From NCBI GenBank assembly GCA_033002965.1, contig JAURVB010002731.1, positions 1 through 64,000 on the forward strand: a stretch of DNA of 64,000 bases, written 5' to 3'. Positions 59,820 to 64,000 of this stretch are shown one piece after another. This DNA comes from Piper betle (taxonomy: Eukaryota > Streptophyta > Magnoliopsida > Piperales > Piperaceae). The translations under genes were made by a program, and so were the position numbers. Positions within the stretch are counted from its first letter, which is position 1; each line of letters starts with the position of its first letter. Below the pieces are notes generated by a model. That model made no database searches and was not told where the DNA came from. It worked only from the letters and a program-made list of their open reading frames with translations.

Positions 59820-60730
59820 TCGTGCCATTCTTCCTAGCGAGGAGTTTAGTGGTTGTTTTCTTCGTATTCTTTGAAGAATATTTGATGTATTTTTCATGCG
59901 ATATACACATATATATATATTTATTTATTTATTTATTTATATATACAAAATCCATCGTTCTTGAGAAGGAAATTTAAATAAAACTTTTGTTATATATATT
60001 TTTGTAACAAATGTAAAGTATCAGTTACCGTTACTAATGGCGCCTTTTTTTCTTGTACTTAGTATATAGTTATAAATAAATTATTAATTTTGATGAAAAA
60101 ATTCCTGCCGCTTCCTTATAATGCTCTGCACATTACATACCCAAATCAGTTATATATATATATATATATATATATTCAAATCCACAATACTATTAGATGA
60201 AGAACATAACATCGTTGAATTTAAAATTGACTGCATGACATAACACATTCATTTTGCTCTTATGTCGTGTGGAACTCGAGTCCTAAAATTTTAAACCGGG
60301 CCAAGAATAATTTTCTATCCTAAACTTTAATTTATGTCGTCCAATTAAAAGAACAACCTAAATTTAATGATTACAAAAAAAATACCACCCCCTCCTTTTC
60401 TAGCGCCAATGGTCAAATCCGAACAAGCCAACTAAATCCGGTCGTCCAAGGCAAGATTTGGCTGGTGGTGGCTAGGTCCGGCTAGCGCTGGCTAGATCGG
60501 GCCACCTGTCCCTTAAAAAAATTTGGCATCCAGCTAAATCTGGGTGGGACCGGCCGGACTTGGCCTCTCTCTTGGCCACATCTAGTTGTGCGGCTGCGTG
60601 ACCAGAATGGGTCACAAGGCTAGATGCTCGCCCTGGATCATCAGGCAGCCACATGTATGGGAGGGGTTTGTTTTGTTGGATTTTGGACGTATATATACAA
60701 GTATATAATTGTATCATATGCTATTAATAA
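59820..60730. other. Intergenic DNA with microsatellites before copia-3
   Basis: An (ATTT)n/(TA)n tract lies at 59908-59945 and a (TA)n tract at about 60151-60175. The part 60400-60650 is GC-richer with repeated ggctggtggtggctagg-like words but no gene. Confidence 0.6.
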
Positions 60731-61191
60731 TGTTTGAGCCTAAATTAAATTGATCTATTAAAGTTAAGGTTAATGGGCCATTAATATTTAAGATAAATAT
60801 GTAGAGATACCATATATTTAAGATGAGTATGGATAAATATGTGTAGATACCGTTTTCGTAATCTCTAATTTATGATGGGTTAAATTGGAATTATAAAAGA
60901 TAAGGATAAATACGATTATACGAATAAATACGGTTATGGTCCCCAAATTCACACCGTTATTTTTCTTTTCTCGTATCCCATCATCCAGGAACTCTGGCTT
61001 TGGAGAACCGGTGTAGAATTTGGAAGATCAAACCAGAAGAAATCAAAGAATTGCTTTATTATTATGGATCTAGGTACGTTTCCGTTATTAAATTTATTTT
61101 CTTGATGATTTGATATGAAGAAGGTTTTATTGATGATGGTTTTATCATCTATATAAATTTGGTTAAAGTTTAAAGTTTTTTTTATTCAACA
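60731..61191 (+). repeat. 5' LTR of copia-3
   Basis: The LTR starts TGTTTGAGCC and ends attcaaca, giving TGTT...AACA ends at the expected distance from the PBS; the length is 461 bp. The start is inferred from the TG...CA rule, because the second LTR is outside the window. Confidence 0.75.
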
Positions 61192-61193
61192 AG

Positions 61194-61205
61194 TGGTATC
61201 AAAGC
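61194..61205 (+). other. PBS of copia-3
   Basis: tggtatcaaagc lies two bases after the LTR and matches the initiator-tRNA PBS of plant copia elements with one transition. Confidence 0.85.
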
Positions 61206-62025
61206 AACTTCATATTAAATCATTGAGAATTAATTGATTTATGTTTATTTTATTTTTGGAATGAGTCAATCATTCAATACTTGTTTGTATGGGAAAATTT
61301 TATAGTTCGAATTTACAGTATTCCCTTATTCACCAAAATTGACATGGTTTACAACCAATCTTCTTTAACTTATTTAGAATACCCTAAATTTTAGATGGTG
61401 AATATGGTAATTATATATTTTACTTTGCCTAAATTTTGCACTGTCAATATCAGTTTATTGGATATTTTCCCCCAATCAAGGTCTTCTTTTGGTTAAATAT
61501 AAATGAGGACAATAAAGTTACACAAGGTTATAATTTTAGAAGTTTCCAAATAAAGATATTTTTATAACCTTTTTTAGTTTTATGTTATTTAAGATTATTA
61601 AATTTAAATTATGGTTCAGTTATGATTAATATTTTAAAATTTATTAAGGACTATAATATGCTGCCAAAGTAGCCTCTTTTGTAGAAATTAATTTATTTTA
61701 AAATATTAAGATGGTTGTGGGTATATGATTCATGTGAATATTAATCAGCCCAAAGGAAGGTTAATATTTGACAGAATTATATATTCATTTGCGGTAATAA
61801 ATATGGGATAATTATTAAGTTTTCATGTAGATAATAAATCAGTCGAAAGGAATGTTTATTATTTTACAGGATTTATTGTCCATATTTGATTATTGCACTG
61901 AGAGTACCACTTACAAATTAATATTTCTGTCCAAAGACTAAATATTAATATTGTGCTAGGTATCTGCCGATGGGATTAACTATTGTTTGAATTATTAATC
62001 TTATTATGGGCATTTTGCTTTGTTC

Positions 62026-62388
62026 ATGGATTCAGTTAATCAATCTGCTTATATGATTTCTACCAACATCAATTCAGTTCTTATGCTTAAAAATAATTTT
62101 AAGGATTGGAAAGAGAACGTGATAATCGTTCCCGACTCAATGGATCTTGACCTTACATTAAGGACTGAACAACCTTCTTCTCTTACAGACAAAAATTCCA
62201 TTGAGGAAAAACGGGACATTGAGAAAAGAGAACATTCAAATCGCACGAGTCTTATGATCATGAAGCGGGGAATTCCAGAAACCTTTAGGGGGGATGTGTC
62301 TGAAAAGGTTACTACAGCCAATGAGTTTCTTGAAGAAATTGAAAAGCGTTTTGTCGTTTTTGTCGAACTTGATTTCAATGAAGTTTAA
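62026..62388 (+). pseudogene. copia-3 gag, N-terminal part
   Basis: The frame starts MDSVNQSAYM and contains LKNNFKDWKENVIIV and DVSEKVTTANEFLEEIEKRF, typical of copia gag of the UBN2 class. It is closed by a stop at 62386, after a frameshift, so the remaining gag continues in another frame (62294-62515). Confidence 0.8.
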
Positions 62389-62609
62389 AGGCAAAATTGC
62401 TTCAAAACTAAAAGCACTAAGGTTAGAGCTATCTGAAGATTTGCTCGTGCATTTAGTTTTAATTTCTCATCCGATACAATTCAAGGTCAGTTATAACTGT
62501 CAAAGGGACAAATAGATTCTTAATGAGCTCATTTCTTATTGTGTGCAAGAAGAAGAAAGGTTGAAGCAATAACAGGCTGAAAGTACTTACTTGGCTAGTA
62601 CCTATCAAG

Positions 62610-63100
62610 ACAAAATAAGAAAAAATCTGGCTTCTTGGTGTTTTTTTGTGGTAAACCTGGACATATGAAGAAGGAATGCACTAAGTATCACGCTTGGTGT
62701 GCAAAGAAAGGTTCATTTCTTAATTTTGTTTGTTCTGAGGTTAATTTAGCTTCAATGCCAATACAAACTTGGTGGCTAGATTCTGGTGCTACTACTCACA
62801 TAAGTGTGTCAATGCAGGGTTGTCTGAGTTGTCGAAAGCCAAATAATGCTGAAAGATTCATCTATGTGGGTGATGACAAATCAATCATAGTTGAGGCAAT
62901 AGGAACTTTTAGATTATTATTAAAGACATGATATTATTTGGATTTGAAAGAGACATATGTAGTACCGTCTTTTAGACGGAATTTGGTTTCTATTTCTATA
63001 TTGGACAAATGTGGTTATTCTTGTTCATTTAAAAATAATAAGTTTAGTCTTTTTCTAAATTCAAATATTGTGGGTACGGGTTCTTGTCTTTTTATGATAA
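62610..63100 (+). pseudogene. copia-3 zinc knuckle, protease and pre-integrase start
   Basis: CFFCGKPGHMKKECTKYHAW-type zinc knuckle (the first Cys is weakened by a frameshift) lies near 62637-62695, followed by the protease active site WWLDSGATTHIS (62770-62805) and by VPSFRRNLVSISILDKCGYS (62962-63021), the copia pre-integrase approach. Stops occur near 62930 and after 63150. Confidence 0.82.
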
Positions 63101-63233
63101 TTTATATTTATTTGATACTATTGCATCTTTTAATGAAACTTTGCATGTGGGTTTAAGTGGTACGAAAAGAAAATTAACCAATGAGAATTCTGCTTTACTC
63201 TGGCACAAGCGTTTAGGACACATTTCTAAATAA

Positions 63234-64000
63234 AGAATTGCACAACTTATGTCAGATGGAATTCTTGATTCTCTTAATTTATCAGATTTACAAGTCTGTA
63301 TTGAGTGTATTAAGGGAAAACAAACAAATGCAAGGAGACTAGGTGCCAATAGATCTTCAAGTATCTTAGAACTAATACATACGGATATTTGTGGACCATT
63401 TCCTATGGCTTCTTGGAATGGTCAACAATATTTTATTACGTTCATAGACGATTATTCTCGTTATGGTTACCTATATCTCAATCATGAGAAGTTTCAAGCA
63501 TTGAACGTGTTTAAGGCATATAAAGCTGAAGTTGAGAACCAACTCGACAAAACTATTAAGGCTGTCAGATCTGACCGTGGTGGTGAATACTATGGTAGAT
63601 ATGATGGATCAGGTGTACAACGTCCAGGACCATTTGCCAAATTCCTAAAAGAGTGCGGAATCGTCCCACAATACACAATGCCAGGTACTCCTAGCATGAA
63701 TAGTGGTGCTGAGAGACGAAACCGAACATTAAAGGACATGGTGAGAAGTATGATTGTTCATACTACTTTAACTGATTCACTCTGGGGTGGGGCACTAAAG
63801 ACAGCAGCATATCTTCTTAATAAAATGCCAACAAAGGCAACTGTTAAGACCCTTTATGAATTATGGACTGGAAAAACACCCAGTATTAAGCATTTACGCA
63901 TTTGGGGTTGTCCAGCTGAGGCAAGGCCTAATAGGCCAAATGAAAGGAAACTGGACTTAAGAACAACTAGCAGTTATTTTGTTGGGTACTCTGAACAGTC
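63234..64000 (+). CDS. copia-3 integrase, open frame, truncated by window end
   Basis: The frame is open from just after a stop at 63231 to the last base. The zinc-binding HHCC domain spans the stop (LWHKRLGHIS, then CIECIKGKQ near 63298). The catalytic core shows the DDE pattern: ELIHTDICGPFP (first Asp), VRSDRGGEYYG near 63567 (second Asp) and SMNSGAERRNRTL near 63694 (Glu). The C-terminal copia motif KHLRIWGCPAEARPNRPNER follows. Integrase inserts the element's cDNA into the host genome. The upstream stop means it is probably no longer translated as part of a polyprotein. Confidence 0.85.

Larger units (their letters stand above)
60731..64000 (+). mobile_element. Ty1/copia retrotransposon copia-3, 5' part, continues beyond the window
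   Basis: A complete 5' LTR (60731-61191) and PBS are followed by gag, zinc knuckle, protease and a long open integrase frame running to the window edge. RT, RNase H and the 3' LTR must lie to the right. Gag to pre-integrase has stops, but the integrase is open for 255 codons, so this is the best preserved copia in the window. Confidence 0.92.

Noticed and set aside
1..64000. CRISPR arrays, rRNA genes, tRNA genes
   Set aside because: No spaced direct-repeat array, rRNA segment or convincing cloverleaf was seen by eye. A covariance-model scan could still find a tRNA or a snoRNA that I missed.

Overview
The window is nuclear DNA of a flowering plant. Spliced genes with GT-AG introns, plant-specific families (NDR1/HIN1-like, CC-NBS-LRR, FAR1-related, PRL1) and dense Ty1/copia remains show this. 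Two coding regions (18.0-18.8 kb and 33.5-35.0 kb) are very GC-rich while the surrounding DNA is AT-rich. That contrast fits a monocot best, but the assignment is an inference and the species cannot be named.

Layout. 1-5994: an old Ty1/copia element (copia-1, + strand) whose 5' LTR is mostly outside the window, carrying an internal ~840-bp duplication around a chimeric LTR/PBS fragment. 5995-9156: the remains of a CC-NBS-LRR resistance gene abutting copia-1. 10076-10492 (-): a small acidic protein gene with a TATA box. 11611-15398 (-): an intact 12-exon glyoxylate/succinic semialdehyde reductase gene, the best supported gene here. 18026-18790 (-): an intact single-exon NDR1/HIN1-like membrane protein gene. 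20.8-28.4 kb: a repeat block with a ~3-kb LTR-like unit bounded by a 23-bp direct repeat, a GC-rich fold-back element, and a second, inverted and diverged copy of the LTR-like unit. 30015-30629: a hAT-type MITE with a perfect 8-bp target duplication. 33493-34961 (+): an intronless polyamine oxidase (PAO5 type) with one frameshift. 39242-47095 (-): a PRL1-type WD40 pseudogene that lost its central WD repeats and was split by copia-2 (40104-44774). 50230-52706 (-): a decayed FAR1-related (MULE-transposase-derived) gene. 53.18-54.63 kb: a second GC-rich fold-back element with ~330-bp inverted arms, followed by an exact 50-bp tandem duplication and a hairpin. 55876-57711 (+): an intact five-exon gene for a predicted plastid membrane protein of unknown role. 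59.2-59.8 kb: an F-box-associated domain pseudogene. 60731-64000 (+): a third copia element (copia-3) with complete 5' LTR and PBS, running off the right edge.

The apparently functional genes are unrelated housekeeping or stress genes and form no pathway or cluster: the reductase detoxifies glyoxylate and succinic semialdehyde, the polyamine oxidase (if functional) would back-convert polyamines, and the NHL protein is a membrane protein of a defence-associated family. I found no convincing new multigene system. The most unusual material is structural: the two fold-back elements with dyad-symmetric repeat cores, the repeat unit with a long flanking duplication, the chimeric insertion in copia-1, and the layered destruction of the PRL1-like gene.
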